Source of the DNA: Candidatus Levybacteria bacterium RIFCSPLOWO2_01_FULL_42_15
GTDB lineage: Bacteria; Patescibacteriota; Microgenomatia; Levybacterales; UBA12049
DNA: 6,970 nt
Reading direction: 5' to 3'
NCBI GenBank assembly: GCA_001784055.1
Contig: MFOZ01000021.1
Span: forward strand, 1 to 6,970
Position 1 is the first letter of the stretch; every line of letters starts with the position of its first letter. A program made the position numbers and the translations under genes. Below are positions 1-5,930 of this stretch, one piece after another. The notes beneath the pieces are model-generated. The model was not told the origin of the DNA, did no database searches, and saw only the letters and a program-made list of their open reading frames with translations.

Positions 1-1
1 G

Positions 2-964
2 TCTTTAACGCTTAGACATGATGCTATCCGCCCCATCTTTAAGGTGCAGGAGGCTCTCATGGAAGGGTTTCGGCGCGCTGCCCAAAAACTCGGCTGCACA
101 GAGGTGTTTGTTCCTACCATCTCCGCATCATCAACAGAGGGAGGGGCAGAAGTGTTTCGTTTTCCGTACTACGAACACGAGGCGTTTTTGATCCAAAGTC
201 CTCAGCTGTATAAACAAATCATGGTGGGCGTATTTGAGCGGGTATATGTGGTTTCTCACGCGTATCGGGCGGAGCCTTCAGTTACTACCAGGCATCTCAC
301 CGAATCAATCCAGCTTGATCTGGAAATTGGCTTTATTGACGGGCTTAATGATTTACTGGACGCAATGGAAGGCATGTATAAAAGCATGATTTTTTACGCA
401 CAAGACACATGTAAGCAAGAACTTAAAATACTTGGCGTTGCCCCAAGCGTTATCCCCGATACCATTCCGCGCTTGACACTCAGAGAAGCACAAAAGATTA
501 TTTGCAACAGGACAGGAATCGATCATACAAACGAGCTTGATCTGTATTCGGAAGATGAAAAAGCACTGGGAGCATGGGCAAAAGAAAAACATGGATCGGA
601 TTTGGTAACCGTCACCCATTTTCCTACAAAAAAACGCGCGTTTTACAGTATGCCGGATCCTAAAAATCCGGAATACTCCCTAAGCTACGATCTTTTATAT
701 AAAGGTGTGGAGATTGCAAGCGGAGCCCAAAGGATTTCCGATCACAAAGAGCTTGTGGAGGCTATAGAAAAGCGGGGACTTGACCCTCAACATTTTGACA
801 TGTATCTGCAGGCGTTTACGTATGGTCTTCCCCCTCATGGCGGATTTTCATTTGGACTTGAGCGAACAACCATGAAGCTTCTAAACCTTGCAAACGTGCG
901 GGAGGCGTCATTGTTTCCAAGGGACATGGAACGGGTTGATAAACGCCTTTCCTCTGGTTCCTAA
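2..964 (+). CDS. aspS: Aspartyl-tRNA synthetase, archaeal type (5'-truncated by window edge)
   Basis: Class II aminoacyl-tRNA synthetase that activates aspartate and charges tRNA-Asp in the cytoplasm. The reading frame is open from base 2 and begins in conserved sequence (LRHDAIRPIFKVQ), so the GTG at 44 is not the start. Roughly 110-120 N-terminal residues, which would carry the OB-fold anticodon-binding domain, lie outside the window. Visible are SPQLYKQ (nt 197-217), diagnostic of AspRS rather than AsnRS; motif 2 YRAEPSVTTRHLTE (about nt 263-304); the FYSMPDPKNPE and EIASGAQR segments typical of archaeal AspRS; and motif 3 GGFSFGLER (nt 839-865). The GAD insertion of ordinary bacterial AspRS is absent. 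By family knowledge this subtype is often non-discriminating, also making Asp-tRNA-Asn for GatCAB, but the deciding OB-fold residues are not visible here. The TAA stop overlaps the next ATG by one base (TAATG), so the two genes are probably co-transcribed and translationally coupled. Confidence 0.93.
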   Translation, partial: SLTLRHDAIRPIFKVQEALMEGFRRAAQKLGCTEVFVPTISASSTEGGAEVFRFPYYEHEAFLIQSPQLYKQIMVGVFERVYVVSHAYRAEPSVTTRHLTESIQLDLEIGFIDGLNDLLDAMEGMYKSMIFYAQDTCKQELKILGVAPSVIPDTIPRLTLREAQKIICNRTGIDHTNELDLYSEDEKALGAWAKEKHGSDLVTVTHFPTKKRAFYSMPDPKNPEYSLSYDLLYKGVEIASGAQRISDHKELVEAIEKRGLDPQHFDMYLQAFTYGLPPHGGFSFGLERTTMKLLNLANVREASLFPRDMERVDKRLSSGS

Positions 965-1905
965 TGAACAAGCACTATTTTTTTGTCCATATTTCTCTTT
1001 TTGTTATTCTCGCATTTTTGGCAGCCACTCTTTTTTATACCCGTAATGCTGTCTTCGAATATGTGCGCGTCAAAACGCCTCTTGCAGATTTTTTTTCTTT
1101 ATGGAATCCTTCAGCGTATCCCTCTCTTACAGATCCAATCACAAGTGACTTGTACGGGATTTCTTCCGAAGGAATTGTAGTTATGGACAATGACACAAAA
1201 GTAGTTCTTTTTGGCAAAAATCAAAATGCCGTATTCTCAATGGCATCAACCACAAAACTTATGACCGCTCTTGTTGCGCTTGAGCATTACACAACGGAAG
1301 ATACGGTTACCATACAAAGGGTTGATATAGAGGGCGTGAGGGTTGGGTTTAAAAAGGGAGAAAAGCTCTTGTTCAAAGATCTGTTGTACGCCATGCTTCT
1401 GCCGTCCGGAAATGATGCCGCCTACGCAGTCGCCCAGAATTATCCGGGAGGAGTTGAGGCATTTGTTGAAAAGATGAACGCAAAGGCAAAAGAACTTTCA
1501 TTGGGAGCAACGCATTTTTCCGACCCAACCGGTCTTGATGATCAAGGAGACTACACAACGCCAATGGAACTTGCGCGTCTTGCATCAATTGCTCTATCCA
1601 ACAAAACAATCGCAGAAGTCGTAAGCACCAAAGAAAAAACAATTACCACATTTGACAACACGCGTTCATATCGATTAGTGAATCTCAATAGGCTTTTGGG
1701 GAACAATGGGGTAAGCGGCGTTAAGACGGGATATACCGATGGAGCGGGAGGCATTCTTATTACCGCTCAAAAGAAAAATGGACACACTATTCTCTTTGTA
1801 GTTATGAAAAGCAGAGACAGGTTTTTTGATACTAGGAAGATTTTAGGCAAGATAGACGAGACGGTTTCTTACAAAAACTTTATATTTACTCCGTCCACTG
1901 ATTAG
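964..1905 (+). CDS. D-alanyl-D-alanine carboxypeptidase (peptidase S11, low-molecular-weight PBP)
   Basis: A 313-residue serine peptidase that removes the terminal D-Ala from peptidoglycan pentapeptides outside the cell membrane. All three penicillin-binding motifs are present in order: SxxK as S95-T-T-K98, SxN as S148-G-N150, and KTG as K254-T-G256. The conserved HFSDPTGLDD block (residues 184-193) lies between the second and third motifs. Residues about 5-25 form a hydrophobic N-terminal anchor or uncleaved signal (YFFVHISLFVILAFLAATLF). The C-terminal beta-sandwich domain of DacA/DacC enzymes is missing, because the protein ends shortly after the catalytic domain; the N-terminal helix is therefore the likely membrane attachment. 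The ATG shares its A with the aspS stop codon and no Shine-Dalgarno is visible, suggesting translational coupling. The 3' end overlaps the oppositely oriented gene by 20 bp. A beta-lactamase role is unlikely given the S11 motif layout. Confidence 0.95.
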   Translation: MNKHYFFVHISLFVILAFLAATLFYTRNAVFEYVRVKTPLADFFSLWNPSAYPSLTDPITSDLYGISSEGIVVMDNDTKVVLFGKNQNAVFSMASTTKLMTALVALEHYTTEDTVTIQRVDIEGVRVGFKKGEKLLFKDLLYAMLLPSGNDAAYAVAQNYPGGVEAFVEKMNAKAKELSLGATHFSDPTGLDDQGDYTTPMELARLASIALSNKTIAEVVSTKEKTITTFDNTRSYRLVNLNRLLGNNGVSGVKTGYTDGAGGILITAQKKNGHTILFVVMKSRDRFFDTRKILGKIDETVSYKNFIFTPSTD

Positions 1906-2908
1906 ATATTGCCGATACAAACGCAATAAAGCCGTTTTGTCCCTCAAAGAGAATTATGGGTAGAAGATACCCTTGGTCCGCACGACCTCCCAGATACGCA
2001 AGTTTTATTTCTTTAATCTTTATATTCTGACTATCTCCGTCATAAGAAGAAACATACGCCTTGCCGTTTTTAAGATCGTCAAATGCTTCTTGAGGCGATT
2101 TGAGAGGATAGGTTGCCCATTCATCGGTAATTGATCGATACGGAAAGTGAGCTTCGGTAATAAAGGGAGATTGTGCAAAAACGGTAATATTTAAAGAAGA
2201 AAAAGGAATCTCCCGATAGACAATAGGGATTCCATCTTCATCTTTTTGATAAAAATCCACTCGGAAAAATTGTGAGTTCGCAACACTTTTTGCCTCTATC
2301 AGTTCTCCATTCTCTTTAACAAGAGGGGTTGTTTTGGTTTTTGACTCGTCAATATCTTGCGGAAATCCGTAAAGGGTTTGCATAAACTCTTTTGCTTTTT
2401 GTTTGGCATTATCTGCGGACAGTGATCCTTTTTCATATACCTGATCTTCGGAGAGAAAGTTGGAAAAAACGTCAAAGGTGGAGAATACGACATCAAACGT
2501 TAAAATTCGAGAAATAAGACTGTTGTCTTTCCATTGATAGATTGTTTCAGATATTTTTTGCCCTTTTGAGAGAAAACCTATTGCGTTTGCTTTTTCAAAC
2601 GCTCGCTGAACAGAAAGAAGACCTCCGGATACCGATGCAAATTTATATACTTTTGTTTGTGAGGGTAACGCAGGGAAGATTCCAGACAGCGTATCCAGTT
2701 CGTACGAGACGTTTTGATTGTCCGATCCTGTTTCAAGGAAGAGGGCCGGGAGTTTTCCAAACGAGACGGTTGGGGGAGGAAGGGGGGAAGGGAAAAGCAG
2801 CTCTTTTATGCGGATTCCTGTTGCATAGAGCACTAACAGAATAAGGAGAATCGCAAGCCCGGCAAGAATTTTTTTACTCAAAGATGTAACGCGCGCAAGA
2901 CTTGTCAT
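1886..2908 (-). CDS. Membrane-anchored extracytoplasmic protein of unknown function
   Basis: A 340-residue protein I cannot assign to a named family. A short positive N-terminus (RVTSLSKK) precedes one hydrophobic segment at about residues 13-30 (ILAGLAILLILLVLYATG). A proline-rich linker follows (PSPLPPP, about 40-46), and then about 290 soluble residues with alternating beta-type segments, which predicts a type II anchored protein facing outside. The C-terminal part (SPQEAFDDLKNGKA, then KIKEIKLAYLGG and GYLLPIILFEG) faintly recalls the repeat layout of YycH/YycI-like or PepSY-like domains; this is a weak resemblance only. The ATG at 2906-2908 coincides with the predicted transcription start, so the mRNA may be leaderless. 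It is divergent from gltX and overlaps the carboxypeptidase gene tail to tail by 20 bp. Composition is similar to its neighbours. Confidence 0.88.
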   Translation of the reverse strand: MTSLARVTSLSKKILAGLAILLILLVLYATGIRIKELLFPSPLPPPTVSFGKLPALFLETGSDNQNVSYELDTLSGIFPALPSQTKVYKFASVSGGLLSVQRAFEKANAIGFLSKGQKISETIYQWKDNSLISRILTFDVVFSTFDVFSNFLSEDQVYEKGSLSADNAKQKAKEFMQTLYGFPQDIDESKTKTTPLVKENGELIEAKSVANSQFFRVDFYQKDEDGIPIVYREIPFSSLNITVFAQSPFITEAHFPYRSITDEWATYPLKSPQEAFDDLKNGKAYVSSYDGDSQNIKIKEIKLAYLGGRADQGYLLPIILFEGQNGFIAFVSAISNQWTE

Positions 2909-2911
2909 GTC

Positions 2912-2940
2912 TTGAGTATAAGGAAAGTTTAGGCTACAAT
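2912..2940 (+). promoter_or_regulatory. Sigma70-type promoter for the gltX operon
   Basis: A -35 box TTGAGT (2912-2917), a 17-bp spacer and a -10 box TACAAT (2935-2940) match the TTGACA-17-TATAAT consensus well. The predicted transcription start is near 2947, only about 7 nt before the gltX ATG at 2954, so the leader has no room for a Shine-Dalgarno. It interleaves with the promoter on the other strand. Confidence 0.65.
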
Positions 2941-2943
2941 CAA
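2915..2943 (-). promoter_or_regulatory. Sigma70-type promoter for the divergent membrane-protein gene
   Basis: Read on the minus strand, TTGATT (2943-2938) is followed by a 17-bp spacer and TATACT (2920-2915). Counting 7 nt from the last -10 base puts +1 at 2908, the A of that gene's ATG. This predicts a leaderless transcript. The -10 overlaps the gltX -35 and the -35 overlaps the gltX -10. Confidence 0.65.
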
Positions 2944-2949
2944 CCTAAA
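2928..2949. promoter_or_regulatory. Inverted repeat over the divergent promoters (possible operator)
   Basis: TTTAGG (2928-2933) and CCTAAA (2944-2949) form a perfect 6-bp inverted repeat with a 10-bp spacer, giving a two-turn-like geometry suited to a dimeric regulator. The dyad covers the gltX -10 and start region and the -35 of the opposite gene. No regulator is encoded beside it. A 6-bp dyad can arise by chance, so this is only a candidate. Confidence 0.3.
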
Positions 2950-2953
2950 GCGT

Positions 2954-4231
2954 ATGGTTCGTGTTCGAATTGCTCCTTCTCCTACCGGATTTGCCCATGT
3001 GGGAAATGCATACGCGGCTCTTTTTAACTACGCGTTTGCAAAACAACATAATGGGGTCTTTGTGTTGCGGTTTGAAGATTCCGATGTAAAAAGAAATGTT
3101 AAAGGCGCAGAAGAAGCGATTTTTGACGGCCTTAAGTGGCTCGGGTTAACATGGGATGAGGGGACTGATGTGGGCGGTTCATATGGGCCGTATCGGCTCT
3201 CCGAAAGACTTGATATCTACAATCAAAAAGCGCAAGAGCTTGTCAAAATGGGCAAGGCGTATGAAGATAAAGGCGCGATTCGCTTCAAAGATCCTCACGA
3301 AGAAATTTCTTGGATAGATCATATTCGAGGCAAGATTTCTTTCCCTCCCGGGGAAATAACGGACTTTGTCATGATCAAATCAGACGGTTTTCCCACCTAC
3401 AGCTTTGCGGTTTGTGTTGATGACATCTTAATGAAAATCACCCATGTGATTAGAGGAGAAGAGCATATTTCAAATACCCCTCGACAATTGGCAATTTATA
3501 AATCCTTCGGGGTTAAGCCTCCTGAATTTGCACATTTTCCCACGTTGAGAAACGCACAGCATCAAAAGCTCTCAAAAAGGCGCGATCCGGTTAATTTAAA
3601 ACTCTACAAAGATGAAGGGTATCTTCCCGAGGCACTCATTAATTTTTTATGTCTTTTGGGGTGGTCTCATCCGGAGGAAAAAGAAATTTTTACCCTGGAG
3701 GAGTTTATCAAAAAATTTTCTTTGGATAGGGTGAAAAAAGCAGGACCGGTGTTTGATATTAAAAAACTTGAATGGATGAATGGGATGTACATTCGTCAAG
3801 CGAAGCTTGACGAATTAAGTGAAAAGTTAAAAGTTCAATCCTTCGACAAAGCTCAGGACAAGAATGAAAAGTTCAAGAATATAAAAGATGAGGAGTTTAG
3901 AAAAATCGTTGCCATTGCGCAGAGCAGAATAAAAACCTTGAATGAGTTTTCCGATTTGGTTATGCCTTTTGTTGAGGGACATAGCGTTCTACTTACGGAT
4001 CAAGAAAAGGCAGTGGGAAAAGATATTCTCTCATCTCTTTCATCTGTGTCCTCATGGGACAAAGAGACAGTTTTTCAAGCGATACGGTGCGTGTTGGACG
4101 CCAAAGGAGCGCGCATGTCTTTGGCATACAAGATTTTTACCGGTAAAGAATATGGACTGCCTCTTGCCGATGTGCTTGAGGTTTTTGGGAAAGATAAAGC
4201 ACTTTCTTTCCTTCAAAAGATAATTTCATGA
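2954..4231 (+). CDS. gltX: Glutamyl-tRNA synthetase (short form, with repeat insertion)
   Basis: A 425-residue class I synthetase that charges glutamate onto tRNA-Glu and, if non-discriminating, onto tRNA-Gln. Seen are the N-terminal PSPTGFAHVGN with H15-V-G-N18 as the HIGH motif, the GluRS block ITHVIRGEEHISNTPRQ (162-178), the KMSKS equivalent K205-L-S-K-R209, the GWSHP and VFDIKKLEWMNGMYIR segments leading into the anticodon-binding domain, and a normal C-terminus (KALSFLQKII). Two oddities stand out. First, after GKAY (100-103) the usual stretch of about 35-40 residues (the YxCxC or equivalent part of the acceptor-binding insertion) is missing and the chain goes straight to the IRFK strand. 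Second, residues about 292-308 are an in-frame insertion matching a dispersed DNA repeat. The family is usually 460-490 residues, and the first oddity accounts for the difference. The ATG lies 14 bp after a -10 box, with no Shine-Dalgarno. It is the first gene of a four-gene overlapping operon. Confidence 0.96.
   Translation: MVRVRIAPSPTGFAHVGNAYAALFNYAFAKQHNGVFVLRFEDSDVKRNVKGAEEAIFDGLKWLGLTWDEGTDVGGSYGPYRLSERLDIYNQKAQELVKMGKAYEDKGAIRFKDPHEEISWIDHIRGKISFPPGEITDFVMIKSDGFPTYSFAVCVDDILMKITHVIRGEEHISNTPRQLAIYKSFGVKPPEFAHFPTLRNAQHQKLSKRRDPVNLKLYKDEGYLPEALINFLCLLGWSHPEEKEIFTLEEFIKKFSLDRVKKAGPVFDIKKLEWMNGMYIRQAKLDELSEKLKVQSFDKAQDKNEKFKNIKDEEFRKIVAIAQSRIKTLNEFSDLVMPFVEGHSVLLTDQEKAVGKDILSSLSSVSSWDKETVFQAIRCVLDAKGARMSLAYKIFTGKEYGLPLADVLEVFGKDKALSFLQKIIS
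3829..3876 (+). repeat. Dispersed repeat inserted in frame within gltX, flanked by 10-bp direct repeats
   Basis: The 22-bp core at 3841-3862 begins CTTCGACAAAGC and ends CAGGACAAG. It belongs to a dispersed family of the form CTTCGACnAnGCTCAGnACAAG, and a second copy at 6025-6046 is identical at 19 of 22 positions. AAAAGTTCAA occurs directly on both sides (3829-3838 and 3867-3876), which could be a target duplication or part of the element. Translated, it yields the residues SFDKAQDK, a low-complexity charged stretch in the anticodon-binding domain, and the frame is kept. From memory, such translated repeats recur in CPR proteins; that was not checked here. Confidence 0.7.
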
Positions 4232-4818
4232 AAGCGCTTGCTCGGTTTATCTCCTTTTTTTGTAATCCTTTCTTTGTTTTTCTGATCATGCCGTTTTTGG
4301 TGGTATACAAGCAGACGGAAAGCATTGAATATGCACTGAAGTGGGGAGTATTTTCAGCAGTCTTTGTTATTGCAGCTCTTTGTATCCTTTTGATTGGAAT
4401 GACAAGAAGGGTGTTTTCTGATTTTGACATTACTCATAAAGAAGAACGCAAAACGTTTTATCTTCTTATTCTTCCCCTAACGTTCTTGTATTTATTTTCT
4501 GCCCTCTTTCTTAAAGGATTGTATTTCCCTCTTTCTATTATTGCATTCGGTCTGGTATTAGGAGGAGTTCTTTTTACTCTTGCAAATCATTTTATGAAGG
4601 CAAGCGTTCATATGGGAGTTATCTGTTCGTTTTCTCTTACGATAAGTATTCTCTATAAGGATTTTGTGTTGTTGTCGCTCTTACTGATTCCTTTGGTTGC
4701 GTGGTCGCGCGTTTTCCTCAAGAAACATACCATGCGAGAAGCTATTGCGGGTGGACTTTTGGGTAGCGTGGTTACCATTGCTACATTTATAATAGGAGTA
4801 TATTTATATAAGACATGA
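4228..4818 (+). CDS. PAP2-like integral membrane phosphatase (lipid phosphate phosphatase)
   Basis: A 196-residue protein with about six hydrophobic segments (near 8-27, 38-57, 78-95, 99-120, 128-157 and 173-193). Candidate PAP2 acid-phosphatase motifs appear in order: K71-E-E-R74 (motif 1-like, after a DITH segment as in small membrane PAP2 proteins), S126-V-H128 (motif 2, reduced from PSGH) and S160-R161-x5-H167 (motif 3, SRVFLKKH). These match the usual residues for a phosphohistidine mechanism, though motif 1 lacks its RP ending. Proteins of this type dephosphorylate lipid phosphates such as undecaprenyl diphosphate or phosphatidic acid. Its immediate coupling to a DgkA-type kinase supports a lipid-carrier role. 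The ATG overlaps the gltX stop (ATGA) and no Shine-Dalgarno is visible, so translation probably relies on re-initiation. Substrate is unknown, and a degenerate non-catalytic member cannot be excluded. Confidence 0.72.
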   Translation: MKALARFISFFCNPFFVFLIMPFLVVYKQTESIEYALKWGVFSAVFVIAALCILLIGMTRRVFSDFDITHKEERKTFYLLILPLTFLYLFSALFLKGLYFPLSIIAFGLVLGGVLFTLANHFMKASVHMGVICSFSLTISILYKDFVLLSLLLIPLVAWSRVFLKKHTMREAIAGGLLGSVVTIATFIIGVYLYKT

Positions 4819-5183
4819 TTGATATACCAAGACTTAGTGCTTCTTTTAGACACGCTTTCTTTGGGGTTTTATTTGCGTTTAAACATAATCAAAATCTTCG
4901 CATCCATTTTTGCGTGGCAGCGCTTGTTATTATTATAAGCATTTTTTTTCGGGTGAATGCATTTGAGATGGGTATTTTGGGAGTCATGATTTTGTTGGTC
5001 ATCTCTGCAGAGATGGTTAACACGGCAATTGAAGAGATGTCAGATCTTATTACCAAAGAGCATAGGGAAGAAGCAAAAATCGCCAAAGATGTTGCCGCCG
5101 GCATGGTGCTCATTACCGCAATCGGATCCGTGGTTGTCGGATTTCTTATTTTTCTCCCCTATGTTCTTAAATTCGTTCGGTAG
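4815..5183 (+). CDS. dgkA: DgkA-family lipid kinase (diacylglycerol or undecaprenol kinase)
   Basis: A 122-residue small membrane kinase of normal family length that phosphorylates diacylglycerol or, in Gram-positive-type members, undecaprenol. The signature is clear: NLRIH (27-31) near the amphipathic N-terminal helix, then E66-M-V-N69-T70-A-I-E73-E-M-S-D77 and K91-D-V-A94-A-G96, which hold the ATP/Mg and catalytic residues. Three transmembrane helices lie at about 31-47, 51-70 and 95-118. The ATG overlaps the stop of the PAP2-like gene (ATGA), and the next gene starts inside its 3' end. With the PAP2-like phosphatase it suggests a kinase/phosphatase pair setting the level of undecaprenyl phosphate for wall synthesis. 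The choice of undecaprenol over diacylglycerol is inferred from context only. Confidence 0.92.
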   Translation: MIDIPRLSASFRHAFFGVLFAFKHNQNLRIHFCVAALVIIISIFFRVNAFEMGILGVMILLVISAEMVNTAIEEMSDLITKEHREEAKIAKDVAAGMVLITAIGSVVVGFLIFLPYVLKFVR

Positions 5184-5835
5184 CGTTTTTCTTTTTGGAT
5201 TTGGATTTGTCATGGGATTTCGCCACGGATTTGATATAGACCACGTTGCCGCGATTTCTAATTTAGTGGGTTCTTCAAAACAGCATAAAAGAGGATTATT
5301 TCTTGCATTTTTGTATTCGCTAGGACATGGGATAGTGGTTGTGGCGCTGGGGATTGCTTTGTTTATGTTTGGGAGCATTGTTCCTCAATCACTTGAGTCT
5401 CTTTTGGAAAAAGCCGTGGGAATAACTCTTATTGGATTAGGACTATATCTTTTTTATTCCATGATTAGAACAGGAAAAATGGTCTCCCGTTGGGAGCCGG
5501 TTAAAAAAGGATTAGCGATTCTTTTAAAGAAAAATCGTTTGCTCAAAAACAAATCTTCCGCAATCATTGCTCTTGCGGTAGGAGCGCTTCATGGAATTGG
5601 TGCGGAAACCCCAACCCAGATCGCCGCATTAAGCGCTTTGGTTGGGCTGCGGGGAGTAAGCGGGGGGTTGTTTCTTGCTCTTTTTGTTGTAGGAATTTTT
5701 GTTTCCAATATGACCGTTGCGGTTGGTATCTTATTGGGATTTTTATCGGTAAATAAAAATCGACTGCTCTTTAACGTGTTTGGGGCGATCGTAGCAATCA
5801 GCAGTATATGGGTAGGACTAACATTCTTCTTCTAA
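5161..5835 (+). CDS. NicO/NiCoT-family transition-metal transporter
   Basis: A 224-residue polytopic membrane protein of the nickel/cobalt transporter superfamily. The signature R21-H22-G-F-D25-I-D27-H28-V-A-A-I-S-N corresponds to the HX4DH metal-selectivity motif in the first helix region. Further conserved-looking polar sites are G55-H56 and the second half's L143-H144-G-I-G-A-E149-T-P-T-Q. Hydrophobic segments fall near 5-20, 46-71, 84-101, 132-146, 168-194 and 202-222. The frame is open further upstream, but that part is out of frame within dgkA and not protein-like for this family, so I place the start at ATG 5161, a 23-bp overlap with dgkA. No Shine-Dalgarno is visible, and the next internal ATG (5212) would cut into the first helix. 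The cargo (Ni, Co or another metal) and direction cannot be told from sequence alone. Confidence 0.82.
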   Translation: MFLNSFGSVFLFGFGFVMGFRHGFDIDHVAAISNLVGSSKQHKRGLFLAFLYSLGHGIVVVALGIALFMFGSIVPQSLESLLEKAVGITLIGLGLYLFYSMIRTGKMVSRWEPVKKGLAILLKKNRLLKNKSSAIIALAVGALHGIGAETPTQIAALSALVGLRGVSGGLFLALFVVGIFVSNMTVAVGILLGFLSVNKNRLLFNVFGAIVAISSIWVGLTFFF

Positions 5836-5864
5836 AGTATGCTGCTACGTAGCAGCATACTTTA
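5833..5864. terminator. Perfect 32-bp palindrome, probable operon terminator
   Basis: Left arm 5833-5848 (starting TAAAGTATGC) and right arm 5849-5864 are exact reverse complements, giving 16 bp with no mismatch; in RNA this folds as a stem of about 14 bp closed by a tetraloop at CTACGTAG. The left arm begins with the stop codon of the transporter gene. The right arm ends in CTTTA, not a proper U-tract, so it may act as a weak or bidirectional terminator or as a 3'-end stabiliser. Confidence 0.55.
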
Positions 5865-5883
5865 TGCCAAACAACGAATTGCG

Positions 5884-5913
5884 CTGTCAAATTGAGGTCA
5901 ATTTTGGTAAAAT
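5884..5913 (+). promoter_or_regulatory. Possible promoter of the tRNA-Gln gene
   Basis: An extended -10 TGGTAAAAT (5905-5913, -10 hexamer TAAAAT) lies 18 bp after a weak -35-like CTGTCA (5884-5889). The predicted start near 5920 leaves about 11 nt before the mature tRNA. The -35 is poor, so the call rests mainly on the extended -10. Confidence 0.4.
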
Positions 5914-5930
5914 AATAACGCATCAAGCAT

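Noticed and set aside
44..46. GTG as the start codon of the AspRS
   Set aside because: The frame is open upstream to base 2 and encodes conserved synthetase sequence, so the gene is cut by the window edge.
197..217. Reading the first gene as asparaginyl-tRNA synthetase
   Set aside because: SPQLYKQ is the AspRS form; AsnRS usually has a SGQL-type sequence here, and the later EIASGAQR context also fits AspRS.
2542..2844. A 100-codon plus-strand open frame opposite the membrane-protein gene
   Set aside because: It is antisense to a better-supported gene, has arginine-rich noncoding-like composition, no start signal and no recognisable motif.
4793..4798. AGGAG as Shine-Dalgarno for dgkA
   Set aside because: It lies 16 bp before the ATG, too far, and it is part of the PAP2-like coding sequence. 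The ATGA overlap better explains initiation.
5029..5160. Longer N-terminus for the metal transporter starting at ATG 5029
   Set aside because: This stretch is the dgkA gene read in another frame, and the encoded residues do not look like the transporter family. ATG 5161 gives a normal start just before the first helix.
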